A DNA stretch of 64,000 nt from the NCBI GenBank assembly GCA_035041965.1, contig JAPYMA010003015.1:186001-250000 (forward strand), in the 5' to 3' direction. Below, piece after piece: positions 11,601 through 23,293 of this stretch. Position numbers and translations under genes: made by a program. Position 1 is the first letter of the stretch. Every line of letters starts with the position of its first letter. A model generated the notes under the pieces. The model saw nothing but the letters and a program-made list of their open reading frames with translations. It had not been told where the DNA came from and did no database searches. This DNA is from Anisakis pegreffii (lineage: Eukaryota > Nematoda > Chromadorea > Rhabditida > Anisakidae).

Positions 11601-14600
11601 CGGTGAATTGGTTCGTTTTTGAGCAAACGCAGACTATTGTTGGGAACGATGTGTAGAAGGATTTCTGCTATTCCAGTGGTTTTCATAGGGGTGAAATTAT
11701 CCATTTTGTGTAATTTGGAGGTATCAAGAGGTAATGGAGGGGGATCGAGCAATCAATATTTCATGCAAATGTTATTTTATGATAGAATGCCATTGTGATG
11801 GTGTTTTTCAACTCGGGTATGTAAACGCATTTATAATAGTTGACAGGAACACTCGACATTCTCCTATTTTCTGAGTATCATTGGCTCGTCCGGGGTCTTC
11901 ACTTGTTTTAACAGGGTTTTCATTCTTTTCCTTGCTGTCACAAACGCTCTCATAGCTTCTATCACCAGAATTGTTCTCTTCTGCTAATTTCTCATTCATT
12001 GCATTCGACAGTTAAAATTAAATTCTCATTCTATCAAATGCACTCTATAATTGATCATTTGACTGTGGAACATTGTTGAGCAATAATATTCAACCGCTGT
12101 ATGGTTGATTTCGACTGTCAACACTCGTCAACGTATCCAGTAAATAGCACATGCTACAGAATGAGAAGTTGTGAAGTAAAATGAGACGAAGTGAATGAGA
12201 ACAACTCATCAATAGAACGAAATTCGCATGTATTAGCTATGAGAGTGAATACAACGCGTCTGAAAAGAATAAGAGTCCATTTGAGTCACTTTGAAGTGAG
12301 CGTGTCATAGACAATAGGTTTTCATGCAATCATAATCGACTGCAGTAATGAGTTAAGTGAAGATTGTTTGTTTCCTTGGGTGATGTTAACAATTTCATTG
12401 AAAATTTGCAGAAATAGTGATTAAGGAATGAGCATTTTGAGTGGAGAACACAGAATGTTCCATATTTTCGCTCGAAGAAAACGAGCTTTATTGATGATGG
12501 CGAGTTTAGGATTTGATCGAAAATTATTCCAACAAGTGCATGTTCCGTTTGTGTTGTTCAAGTCGTACACAGAAGAGATTAAAGGTTTTTTTCCGAATTC
12601 GAAAAGGAAATGACTCATAAGATATAAGAATCGAATCTCGAACTTAAACCACATTAGCCTCAATCTCGAACTCAACATAAACCCCAAGACCCCCACAACA
12701 ACACTTGCTAAGTGTTTAAGCCAATATGGATCGAAGTATGAGTGTGCAGAGGTGATGCTTGTATCTATATGATCATATTCGTATTGCAAAATGATGACAC
12801 TCTATATCAAATGGATAAAAAAGAATCGTGCAAGAAACACGAGCATGCAAATACACCCCTCTGGTAGACATGTGAAGGAGACGTGAACTTCGTTCATAAC
12901 CCATAAGTTTGATACTGGAAAACAATTCGGTTAAACGACGTCGACTTGAATATGAATGATGAATGCTTACGCACCTGATTTTGCATATAGATTGGTTGTT
13001 GCATGTCATTGGTGGTTGCTTTTTGAGTGTACGGTCCGTAGAGCATACTGATTTGTTGGGCCATATGGCTGATGTCGTTACCGTAGACTGGATGTTGCTC
13101 GAATTCGATTTGTTCTGGTCGTGGCAATGTACAGTAACTCTGATAGCGAGATCCCATACCAACATTCGTCAAACCTGTAAACTTTTCAGTGCGCTTCAAA
13201 TGGATTGCAAAAAATCGCACCTGAATACGTAACAGAACGAGTTCATCTGCCTTTTTAAACATTTCATTGGGAATTTATGATTTATGATCCCGAAAAATCG
13301 AGGTGCTGATTTCTGGAATCGGCGTGATTTCCAGTGGAGGAGTGATCTTGAGATGAAGTGAGACGAAAACTAAACACTGAATTGTATGCCCGTTATAATT
13401 GTTATTGCTCCGAGCATTCTTAAGTCGTTTACAGCGAGCAGTTCTACGATCAACGTATCTTTCAGCTAGTCAATAGAGAAGTGTAGTTGCCTGATTGGTT
13501 ATTATCGCTGAGAAATTCACACATGTACTTGAGCTAAAATGACAGAAAACGAAAGAGATGCTTGAAAGGGAACTCTTACCAACACCAACTTCACTGTTGG
13601 CCCTTGACGTAGGACGTGGCACTGCAGGCGGAATCATAGCACTGGCAGGACGATACGGACCGGCTGGCATGTGCACCTTGTCGTGTGGTCGAATCGTATG
13701 TTGGGCAGCCATTTTTGGTGTACTTTGTCCTTGTGGATTCATTTCTGATATTGTTTTTCGATTTATTTTTAATGCTCAGTGGCAAATGACAAATTCAGCT
13801 TATAAATTATGGTGTGTAAAATTTATTTAAACCAAGATTCTTACAGCCACTCTTCGAGAAAATTATTTGATCAGTTCATTTCAAGCAAGTAGGTCAGATT
13901 GGAGCAAGATCAAGCATTGATTAATATTTGATGATTGCAAAAGTATAGCCAACGTGGAGCAATCTCCGATGAATAGATCTATGGAATTAACTTCAAAGTA
14001 GGATCTCTGTACACTTCATAGAACTCAGGCAATTAACATATCACAGAACCATTCAATGATAACACGAAGAGAACGGGTAATTTATGATGTTGGGATTTTT
14101 AGGTGATTTCTAACGATTTCTGGGTTTTCTTGGCCTTTTTGGCCATTTGCAGCAATATGGCATTTCTGTATGCCATTTGAAGATGCTATGGTAAACTTGA
14201 AGACACCATTTTCTCCCAAATACGATCAGCTATATCATTCGATTTTGCCTACTGGCAACGACATCATGACTATTGAGAATTAGGATCAGAGTGAATGATT
14301 ACCGTTTTGAGGTATATTATCAGCATACAATTGATATGGATGTCCTGCTGCATTAAGTGGTGATTGCAAATACGGTGGTTTCAACTGATTTTGTGAGGAT
14401 TGTTGTGTCCGACTGGCGTTAAAAACTGAAACAGCGATGGTGTGAGACTTAACGTGATATGTTAAAACGTTTGATTGAAGTGATGGGAAGTGCTTCAAAA
14501 ATCTGCTAGAAAGTTCAAGTGATGAATTGATGAGTTGATCCAGAATTATACCGATTTACGATCAGATCTGTTAGATCAATTCGATGAATTCCCATTTTTC

Positions 14601-15484
14601 AGGCTGCCGGATAAAATCAAACGCTGACTAATTTTGACATATTATTTCAAGCTGATTACTTCATTGTTTTCAACTAAACACCTCTAGTATGAATTGAGAT
14701 CTGATCACAAGAAATTGAACTTGATTGATCAGCACTATGCTTACCTGATTGTTGTTGTTGTTGTTGTTGCTGTTGCTGCTGGAGGACAAATGGCTGAAAA
14801 ATGGGTTGTTCGCTGAGTGAAGGTGTTGCGGCACCTCGAAGACCGTTTGCCGATGGAGGTCTACTATTGCTCGTATTCGATTTGAACGGTGTATAGTTGA
14901 AAGGTTGCTGATTCTGTTCCTCTTTCTGAATTTTGTCTTTGCGAAGTCGAAAATCGAAAAAAACATTCCATCCATTTACTCACATAATAATCTCATCACA
15001 TGGTCAGTTTTTTTCTACGATTCTCACATGTCACCTTGAAGAAGTGTCGTCCATTTGACGAGTTCGCAATGGTTTAAACAAAACAAAGCAGCAAGTGAAT
15101 GCTGCTGAACACATGAACGGCGAATGTACATTGAAATGTTGTCAGTTATAAGAAAATGAGAAAATCCCAGAATGGAGATATTTGCAGACGAACATTTTCC
15201 AGTGATTGTTTCGTCCACTGCTCACTAACTCCTTGTTGTTTTTTGGGCAGAAACTGACGGCTGACCGATGATTCGGGCCGCTTTGGTGGCTGTTCCTCCG
15301 TTCCTTTATTGCTCATATGGCCACCACCGTTAGTATTTTTCTTCGAACTGCTATTCGATGACCAAAATTGATTCCGAAATTTCGTTCCACCGTTTGCTTT
15401 TTCTGATGACGAAGATGTTTGATTACTCACATTGTTGCTGTCTGCCTGGGTGTTGGTGGGAGCTTTTGTACGTTTTTTACCCAT
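8630..15484 (-). CDS. four-span membrane protein with long Gln/Pro-rich N-terminus (568 aa)
   Basis: Ten exons agree in phase: 15194-15484, 14745-14925, 14303-14425, 13580-13744, 12975-13174, 10053-10268, 9669-9808, 9379-9455, 8987-9099, 8630-8830 (1,707 nt). Residues 1 to about 380 are hydrophilic and rich in Ser, Asn, Gln and Pro, with 11 consecutive Gln at about 146-156. Four hydrophobic segments follow, near 384-404, 415-435, 443-467 and 490-514, with a tail of about 50 residues. The layout (short loops, two paired spans, cytoplasmic ends) resembles MARVEL or CD20-like tetraspan families, but I see no diagnostic motif and leave the family open. The start is the first ATG of exon 1 (MGKKRTKAPTN). 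Exon 1 uses donor gttcgt; the other donors fit gta/gtg forms except exon 6 (gtttca) and exon 7 (gtcagt). Confidence 0.85.
11006..11083 (-). CDS. likely alternative first exon of the four-span gene
   Basis: An ATG at 11083 opens 26 codons (MPSLIAPYY...KKENQENQ) ending at a strong donor CAG|gtacgt. The exit phase is 0, the same as exon 5 of the four-span gene, so it would join exon 6 at 10268 in frame. A TATATA-like run lies inside the exon, after the ATG, so it is not an upstream TATA box. No acceptor before it would splice in frame from exon 5, so it looks like an internal promoter exon. The product would be a short isoform of about 270 residues, keeping all four spans but without the Gln/Pro-rich region. 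Confidence 0.45.
11690..12273 (-). repeat. dispersed repeat, copy A, with a small reading frame
   Basis: The reverse complement matches 25290-25794 closely over most of its length. Shared landmarks are TTCTTTTCAGACG, TCACTCTCATAGCTA, CACTTCGTCTC, CGTTGACGAGTGTTGACAG and CCATTACCTCTTGA. On the minus strand an ATG at 11999 opens MNEKLAEENN...DRSYES...SKEKNENPVKT. Copy A carries about 100 bp that copy B lacks, after the KTSEDPG codons. It lies in the intron between exons 5 and 6 of the four-span gene, with the small frame in the same sense as the host. I saw no clear terminal inverted repeats or transposase. Confidence 0.7.
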
Positions 15485-16556
15485 TTGTTACCTGGCAAAT
15501 TCATCTGGTAATTAATTCGAGTTCTTGATTTCACCACGCGTCTTGATCGCTGATCTCATCGAGACTAAATGATCAGCATAATCGATAGTATCACGGCTCG
15601 CTAACGGCAGTCGAGAAATGATAAAGACACACACTATTATCATACCATATTCGATGCTTGATTGGCTAACACCTTTTGAAACGACTTTTCACAAGCCACA
15701 GATCTCTTACCCGTCTCACCAACTAATTTCACCCGGGGTGTCACAGTGCTCCATACCTATCAGGCATCACCCAGATACACCGTGTTCAAATGTGTTAAGA
15801 TGCTCGATGTACTACTTGAATGAACTCATACATGAATGAACCGGTGAAAAAAGGCTACAACGGAGATTGATGATGAGATACTGAGAAAATGTACGATTCG
15901 AAAAGAAACTTCAAACTTCTTGTCTTGTGCATGCATTTGGGTTGAACGATTAATCACTTTCAATGAAATGAAATGCATAAATTGAAACAATAGCCACTGA
16001 AGTGACAGATAGTATGTATCCAAAAGGAAAGTTTAAGTTTACGATGTGATGAATTTCACAACTGGAAATGACACATTCCAATGATTAAGTTTCAAGAGGA
16101 TATTCGAAACCAGTGTTGATGCTACCACTGAATAACTAACGCTCACCGTACGACGTATCAGAGGGAAACTTGATTAATGGCTCGTGAAAATTAACTTGAA
16201 TGATTGATTGAGCGATTTTTATTGTCATAATCAATCACATAATTTGTTCTCATCTCTCGACAATTTGACCGGCTGTTTGTGAAATATATCACTTTATCAA
16301 GATTGGAAATCTTACTTATTTTGTCATGAATTATTATCAGTCGAGATGATACATCTTTATCTGCGACAATGTGAAACCATTTTGAACCGCCACCCATCTC
16401 CTTTTCAAAACAGGTCATTTGCGTAGCATTGCAATCACTCACTCACATTTCTGGTATACTTTGTTCTATTCTCATCCCTTTTGTGCGATTTGTTTGTGGA
16501 TCACATTCCAACACAATATCTCACGTCGAAATTGTAACGGATAGCAGCAGTATGCA
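15485..16556. other. intergenic, promoter side of the four-span gene
   Basis: No convincing exon seen; scattered short open frames look random. Confidence 0.45.
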
Positions 16557-17185
16557 ATGTCAGCGTTGAAACTGACAGTGCAACTTTTGAGTTGGGCGAG
16601 TTGTCGAAAAGATGAGCTTATTGCCAACGGGGTGAGCTTGTTTGCGCAACGGAAGTTTTGACGTATCCAATGAAAGCAAAAAGAAGTAGCATTTCAATGA
16701 ACCGAAAGCCTTTTCAAATGACATTGATAAAACATGAAAAAGATACTTCTAGGTCTAGTTACGGTTTAATGATCATTCGAAAATCGCAAAAAAAATTGCT
16801 AGGTGAGATGTGCACAGATCAAGGCTTACAATGTGTTGATTCTTACGAAAAATACCATTTCAAAATTGATGATGAAGTGAACATAGAATGAGCTTGTGTG
16901 TGGACATGATAGAGATGTGGAGCGGTTAAACGTGATTGTTTTCAGGTTCTAAATGCTCAAGGGTCTTTTCTTGACGATACCTTATGAATTTTGAGCAGTA
17001 ACACCTCGTAATGCCATGTGATTTTACCGTGTGATTCAACTCTAATTACGCAAGGCGCCACGATCCGGCAGCTTGTAATCGACGGTCAGATCGATCAGCT
17101 GTCGAAAGAAACGGACGCATGGAAGCATCCATCTGATTGTGAGGATGTGAATCGCTTGCGGATGTCCGCAGTGGTAAATGGTTAA
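16557..17185 (+). other. candidate plus-strand exons
   Basis: ATG at 16557 opens 25 codons (MSALKLTVQLLSWASCRKDE...) ending at a good donor, AACGGG|gtgagc. A GC-richer block at 17055-17185 reads ATIRQLVIDGQIDQLSKETD and onward to a stop, with a possible donor at 17174 (GTG|gtaaat). The two blocks do not join in phase directly, so any gene model is incomplete. The second block is also open on the minus strand (WMLPCVRFFRQLIDLTVDY). I do not recognise either product. Confidence 0.25.
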
Positions 17186-17956
17186 ACGAAAAACTTCGGT
17201 GATCTGATTAGGTACTAATTGCTTCGATCGGCATTGATGATTGATTGCAAGAAGAAATGGGCAGATTGATGGATGAAACGATTAAGTTCGGTGATGATAG
17301 CGATGGTGATGGTGTGGTCCATCCATGAAGTCATTCATCCAGAAGAACATGAATGCAAAACAATGACAGTCAGGAATGCGGTCATATCTGTGACATTGCA
17401 CGATCCGTTATCCTCGAAGAGATAGGTTCGGCAAAGCAAAAGAAACTATCTGACATGAGGAATCTTAATGAGCAATCTAAGGGATATCGCTATCGATGGT
17501 TCCTACCAGTGCATCACTGATAGATCATTTGGAGTCACCATGTGGACTAACACTGGAAAATAACGAACACGGGAATTGTTCGCAATGCTGAACGGAAAAG
17601 GTGGAATTTTTGACGCATGATTGAAGTGCAGGGAATGATAGCGTGGTGTAATTGTACGTTGTACGAAATTGATTCTGAAGAAGTTGCAGATTTTTTGCGA
17701 AAAATCACAAATCATTCAATTGCTGGTAATCGCAATCGCTAATCAACCGAAGTCCAGCATGTCACATAAATAACGATAGCGTTGTTGAGCAGGAAAATAC
17801 TCCAAAACAAAGTTGTGTTTCAATTCAGCAAGACTTTCACATTGGCATGAGCTAGTAAAACTTTAACAAGGTCTGCAAACATTGTTGTTAATACAGAGGA
17901 AGAAGCAATCCCGTCAAGTAACATTCGATAGGGAATTTCGGATGGATTCTTGAAAA

Positions 17957-18367
17957 ATGGAACAGTCAACGACCGATGAACAGCTCGGAACGATTTTTCA
18001 ACAACAAGACGAACCGAACAAATTCAGTTGGAACATTCAAAAATTCAAACTGAAATGTCGTCGTTCGATACGATGGCATAGCGATGAACGCAACAAAATC
18101 TCTCCCAAACGATTGGATCACACGAATTAGGACCCAACTAAACGATGCGTTTGCGATTTTTTCGGATGATTTATGTGCATGTTGACTAGAACTGAATTTT
18201 CAGTTCATTCAGAACGTCCACTCGAACACCTAGCTGATGAATTCCGACGATATGACAGGAATCAACGATCGGTCGGAATTCCAAATGGTCGAAAGTTGTC
18301 AAGTCTGGTCGGTCGGAGTCCAATCCAGATGAAATTTCACTCGAATGCCATCACTAGCGTTTACTGA
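17957..18367 (+). CDS. candidate small two-exon gene (89 aa)
   Basis: ATG at 17957 follows an in-frame TGA by one codon. Exon 1 (17957-18062) reads MEQSTTDEQLGTIFQQQDEP and ends at donor CGTC|gttcga in phase 1. Exon 2 (18204-18367) follows a clean TTTTCAG and continues in phase: HSERPLEHLADEFRRYDRNQ, a Ser/Arg-rich stretch, then a stop. Without splicing, exon 1 runs on to a stop at 18128, giving 57 residues. The protein is polar with no signal peptide or span. There is no AATAAA just past the stop. Function unknown. Confidence 0.4.
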
Positions 18368-21300
18368 CTACGTTTATTTATTGTTTGACCGCCTATAGAG
18401 CAGCCTGCTTATTGCTGACTATCAACGAGTGACAAAATATCACCATGCATGAAGCAAAAAGAATATCCAACTGAAAATCTTGAACTATTAGTAAATGATA
18501 TCAGATTCCATGAATCATCTACTGACTATGCATATCATCCCCATTCTCATAGGTGTACAATTGATCACGTAATATTTTGCTAACACGTATTATTCACTGC
18601 TCTAGGCTTTCCGTTGACAGATCATTTATGTGACCACTCGTGAGAAAGCATTTCGTATGATAGTTTGAGATATTGTTTGGAATATTGACGGTCTGTAGAC
18701 CGTCACCTTGATAATGAGAGTAATGGATAATGACCGAAATGAATTTTGAACTGCTGATTAAAAGTTGATAAAAAAACAACAACGAATTGATTCGTCAAGA
18801 TCCACTGAAATTGTTTCACGGTTGTTAATCAAAGATAAAAGAATTTGCAATTAATTTTGCGCATAGAAAAACCCATCAAACAATTGATTATCAGTCAATG
18901 CGGGTGATTTCATACACTTGCAGAGCAGTAATAAGGGAAACTTGTTCTATCGTCGAGAAGTCAAACATATTTTCACATCAAGCAACGATATAACGATACT
19001 GTCATGCTTACTGACCTTCACAAGCAATTTATTTATTGTTATTGTTGTTTAAAAAAACATTCTTCATCAATTCATTACGCCAGAAACAAAAAACAATCAT
19101 ATCAAAAGATAAAATACTACGGAAAAACTAGTTTTTATGACAATTGATCATGTGAATAGTGGAAGTGATAGTAACAACAATTCGATATGTATTTTATTTA
19201 ATCAACGATTGTAATAATACAATCGCAAATGAAAGGTAGGAATTCATTGATAGAGGAATGTTTCAGAAATGACAAAATGTCAAATATAATTGGGGTGATG
19301 TTGGTGATGTTTCAAGGCGATCAGATCCATGAACACATGATCACGAGATTTATGAATTAGCTTGCAAAAACTAATACAAAATAAATTACGGATTCGATCA
19401 GGAGGGGAAGACAACTGAAACAATGTCGTAGCAGATAATGAAACCAGATTCATCAACATATTGAAGAATGTGATTGATTTTGCATAAACGACGCTTTTTG
19501 GTTCATATAGACTCAGCGTAAGGTATAATGTAAATCTGGCATAGACATTGCTTTTTTTTTTCGCTTTACGGTGAAGATGGAAATGGATTGAGGAAGTTCG
19601 ACAGTAGCAGATAAGCTACAGTTCGCAGAAGATGAATTTTTAGGTGAATGATAGGATGACAGGAGTCAACAGTGTTCGTGGTGCAGATATTGCCATATCA
19701 TCGGAATGGTTGAATGAAATGAGCAACTGCAAACTTCAGCGAAAACGCTCATGAAAATTAACAGGCTAAAAGTGGTCTACTTCGAGTGATCAAATCATGA
19801 AAAATTTCCGCAAATTACGCAGCTAACGTGGTAACTCCCAAACACATTTCCTTATCAACGTTGAAAAGACTCAGTGATTATTGCTTGATAGCAAATGCAG
19901 TTTGTCTTAGAGTGACAATAAGTTGGATGATAACAATGTCAAAAAATGATAATGATTATAATATCAACAGTAACGTCAATAGCAATCTTTGGAAGAACGA
20001 TTTGTAACGGAATACTGAATAAACGTATATGGAAGTACTCTTGCAAAAGAAAAACGGAGAAGAGCGCAGTTGATCATAGATATTTGTCGTACGGAGATGA
20101 CGATTAAATCGATGTTTAATGGGTTATTGAAGAGGAATGAAGAAACACCGCGGAATCGTTATCGTCGAAGAATGAAGGCAGAACGTATGAAAGAATGAGG
20201 ATTGTAGACATTCCGTTATTAAGAGTTAAGACAATAACGGTTAGTTGCTGACCTGATTATTGGTATGATGATGATGATCGTGCTCATTTTGCCTTCGTTC
20301 CCTTCAATTCGAGTCGAGTCGATTCGCACTGCGCATCGTCACCATCACCATCATCACCATCTCGTTTCAAAGACCTTGAACAAGACAGAATCAATGATTC
20401 GCACTAATTCGCACCCCCTCCCCTTGCAGTGTTTCCGCTATTGTTGCTGATGTATTAATAGTTAGCAATAATAACGATCAAATGAATAATTCGATGATCA
20501 CACCCATTGAAATGTCTTGCAAACTGTGTGACCTTGCTCATTTCAAGCCTTGCACTAAATGGTATTTATAAACTAGCAGCATCAGACAGAAGCAATCACA
20601 ATTTGTTATATTTCATAAACTATTATATCAGCCTATTGTGCTCTTCCACTCACCCGTCCAATCTGATAAAGGCTTAAATTATGGTGCCTGGATTTATTGC
20701 ATCGAATACTGATTATCACTATGTATTGATTTGATGCTTTCGATCACTGGATCGTATAAGGTGATGAGATGAAATCCCTAGATGTTAGAACTTTTTTCGC
20801 CATGTGAAGAAATTTCACGATCTTGCTGCTATATGGCAGACAACTTTCGTCGAACGAAACAGCAGAGAATGAAGTCATAAATTCAGCGAAATCCGATGTC
20901 CCGTTGCGGCATCAATAAGGTTTTCGGTGATGGAGTGTGTTGAGATTGTGAGCGATTTTTTTTTGAAACATACGACTATCATTTCTTAGAGTTATCGATT
21001 TCTACATTTTTCACTTTACGAGTATTCACGTCCGTTGATCAACCTGTTTTTGAGTTGCATTTATGAGCGGAAATGTGAAAAGTAAATGTTTTGAGAAGTG
21101 CAGTGGAAGAGGCCGCATGGGGGCAAATTGTGAAAAAAAAGATAGCATAAATGAAACTTTTCAGATGAAACTTTTCAGGTCAAAAACTCTCGAAAGCCCC
21201 ATCAAAATTATACTGGTGTATGTGTTTGAGTGGAGTAGCGGTTCAAATGAATACTTTAATGGTTTATTGTGAAAATGCGTTAATGCGTTGGCAGCAGGAA

Positions 21301-23293
21301 ATGCCCTGTTCAACATATTTCCAAGCATTTGCACAGTGCGATTCGCCTCTCATCGTTTCCTTTTACTATTGAACATCTTGCTGGCAATAGCTGTAGAAAC
21401 TTTCGCCTTTCACATGAACAGAAATAATTTTACGACAGAAGTGTACTTTCTTTTCTATAGGGTTCATTTTCATGGGTCATCAACCAGTTCATATCGACAA
21501 ATCTTACTCATAACGAACAACAAACCAAAACAGTCAAACAAAACACCATCAAACTTCTAAAAATGATTTTATTTACAAAACAAATATACTCAATCACTTA
21601 CACATTTACTTTGTCGTGGATTCAATAAAACAACATATTCAATCGCTGATTACATTATTATTATTATTATTACCATTATTAACTTCGTATTTAAGTATAG
21701 TAACTATTCATTCAGTAGCATATGCTGCACAGGTTTGCATGTATTTCGCAACATTATTATTATTGTAATAATAATTATCATGATTATCACAATCATTGTC
21801 ATCATTATTATTATTATCATCAGTATCATTGTCAATTATAGCGAAGCTTAAAGACTTAAACAGTTCATGCAACAGCAACCAATACAATGCGTTCTGAATG
21901 ACTCATAGATGGTCGACTTCTTGGTTTCAACTTCTGTGATTTATGAAAGTGAAGTCGATTTCAGTACAAAAATGAGTTTTTGATTCAATTTTGCAACCAA
22001 CATCAAAATTCCACTCGAATAGAGCAAATGAATGAGTCAGCAAAAAAGAGATTAATAACGGCGAATCAGTCGAACCATGTGCTGATTTATGTGTCGCATT
22101 GCTGGTTGCTGTCTTCATCTAAGTTTTTTTTGGTTTCTTCGTGCAACGAAATAAGATTTAGCAAAATAAAATAAAAAATGAACGCAAAGCAGTTGGTTGC
22201 AAATAGTGGCGAATGAAATCACAAAGCACATCGAAGTAATACTTTGACAACGAAAAAATGAGAATGAAACAAAGATCATCACCATAGACTGCATCATTGC
22301 ACCATTGCACGTTCTATGACATTTAGCTTGAAATTAAGAATACATGAAAATAAATAATGAAAGCTTTGATGATCATGATGATGGTGATGAATAAGACTAC
22401 AGAAACTCTGCTTGACAATTCCAGCAAAGAGACAATCTCAGCACTAATACAGTTGTTGCAATTAAAACATAAACAATAGACAATATCGATAAATAAAAAT
22501 AAAAAAACATACACTAGCTACCTTCAATTCAACGATTAAATGAAATCGCAGCAGCGTTGCATATGAACTAAGCTTAAGGAAATTGCGTTTTTTTTTTTCT
22601 GTGCGAAAATCAGAAAGAAATAATACAAAATATTTTTGATGAAAACGCTTCATAAGATAGCAATCAAGTAAGCAAAACGGTCGGCAGTATTATGAGCACA
22701 TAAGACGGTAACAGTGAGGATTGTATAGAACGTTGCGCAATACAATTGAATCATTTCAAGAGCAGCAGCTTCAGAGACGCAAAAATTATCCCAAACTTTA
22801 GCCGAAGTTATGTCGAAACTTTGCGAGCGATTCTGGCTGATCAACAGTGCTGAACAAGAACGTCTGGTGAATAGGGGAAGGGTGAGAGAAAGGAGTTAAG
22901 AAACCTCAAATGGTCATCATTATACCCAGCCGAACGAGTAAAATCTACGTGATACATTCAGAAACTTGCTGGATTAGGCGATTGATCGGTGATAACGGTG
23001 GATTCTGCAATGAAGCGGTTCGAACGGTCAGGCTGAGAAATTTTTCTCGATGAGAAAATGCATTGCACCGCTCACTCTTTGCTTCTTCCAAGCCATTCCT
23101 TTTGAATGAAAACACAAAACGTTGCTTTGTTATTATTCACTGCTGATTGTGAGTTCAGAGGAAAAAAAAATTTTTCGATTCGATCGATTTTTCATTGAAT
23201 TTTTCACAAACTATTTTAGGTGACCACACTGACACACACACACAAATGATTTGGCGCATCGCAAATATTAATCAGTCAGAGTCGTTTGAGTGC
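18368..23293. other. gene-poor interval downstream of alpha-actinin
   Basis: Nearly 5 kb without a convincing exon. It holds AT-rich microsatellites, the clearest being ATT/ATC-type runs at about 21650-21840. A short plus frame at 21063 (MSGNVKSKCFEKC...) is too weak to call. The 3' UTR of alpha-actinin should occupy the right edge. Confidence 0.5.
21650..21840. repeat. imperfect ATT/ATC microsatellite
   Basis: Long runs of ATTATT and ATCATT words, interrupted by about 100 bp of unique sequence. Confidence 0.7.

Noticed and set aside
12421..12789. Minus frame of 122 codons and the overlapping plus frame
   Set aside because: Lies in an intron of the four-span gene, both strands open, no motif; treated as random.
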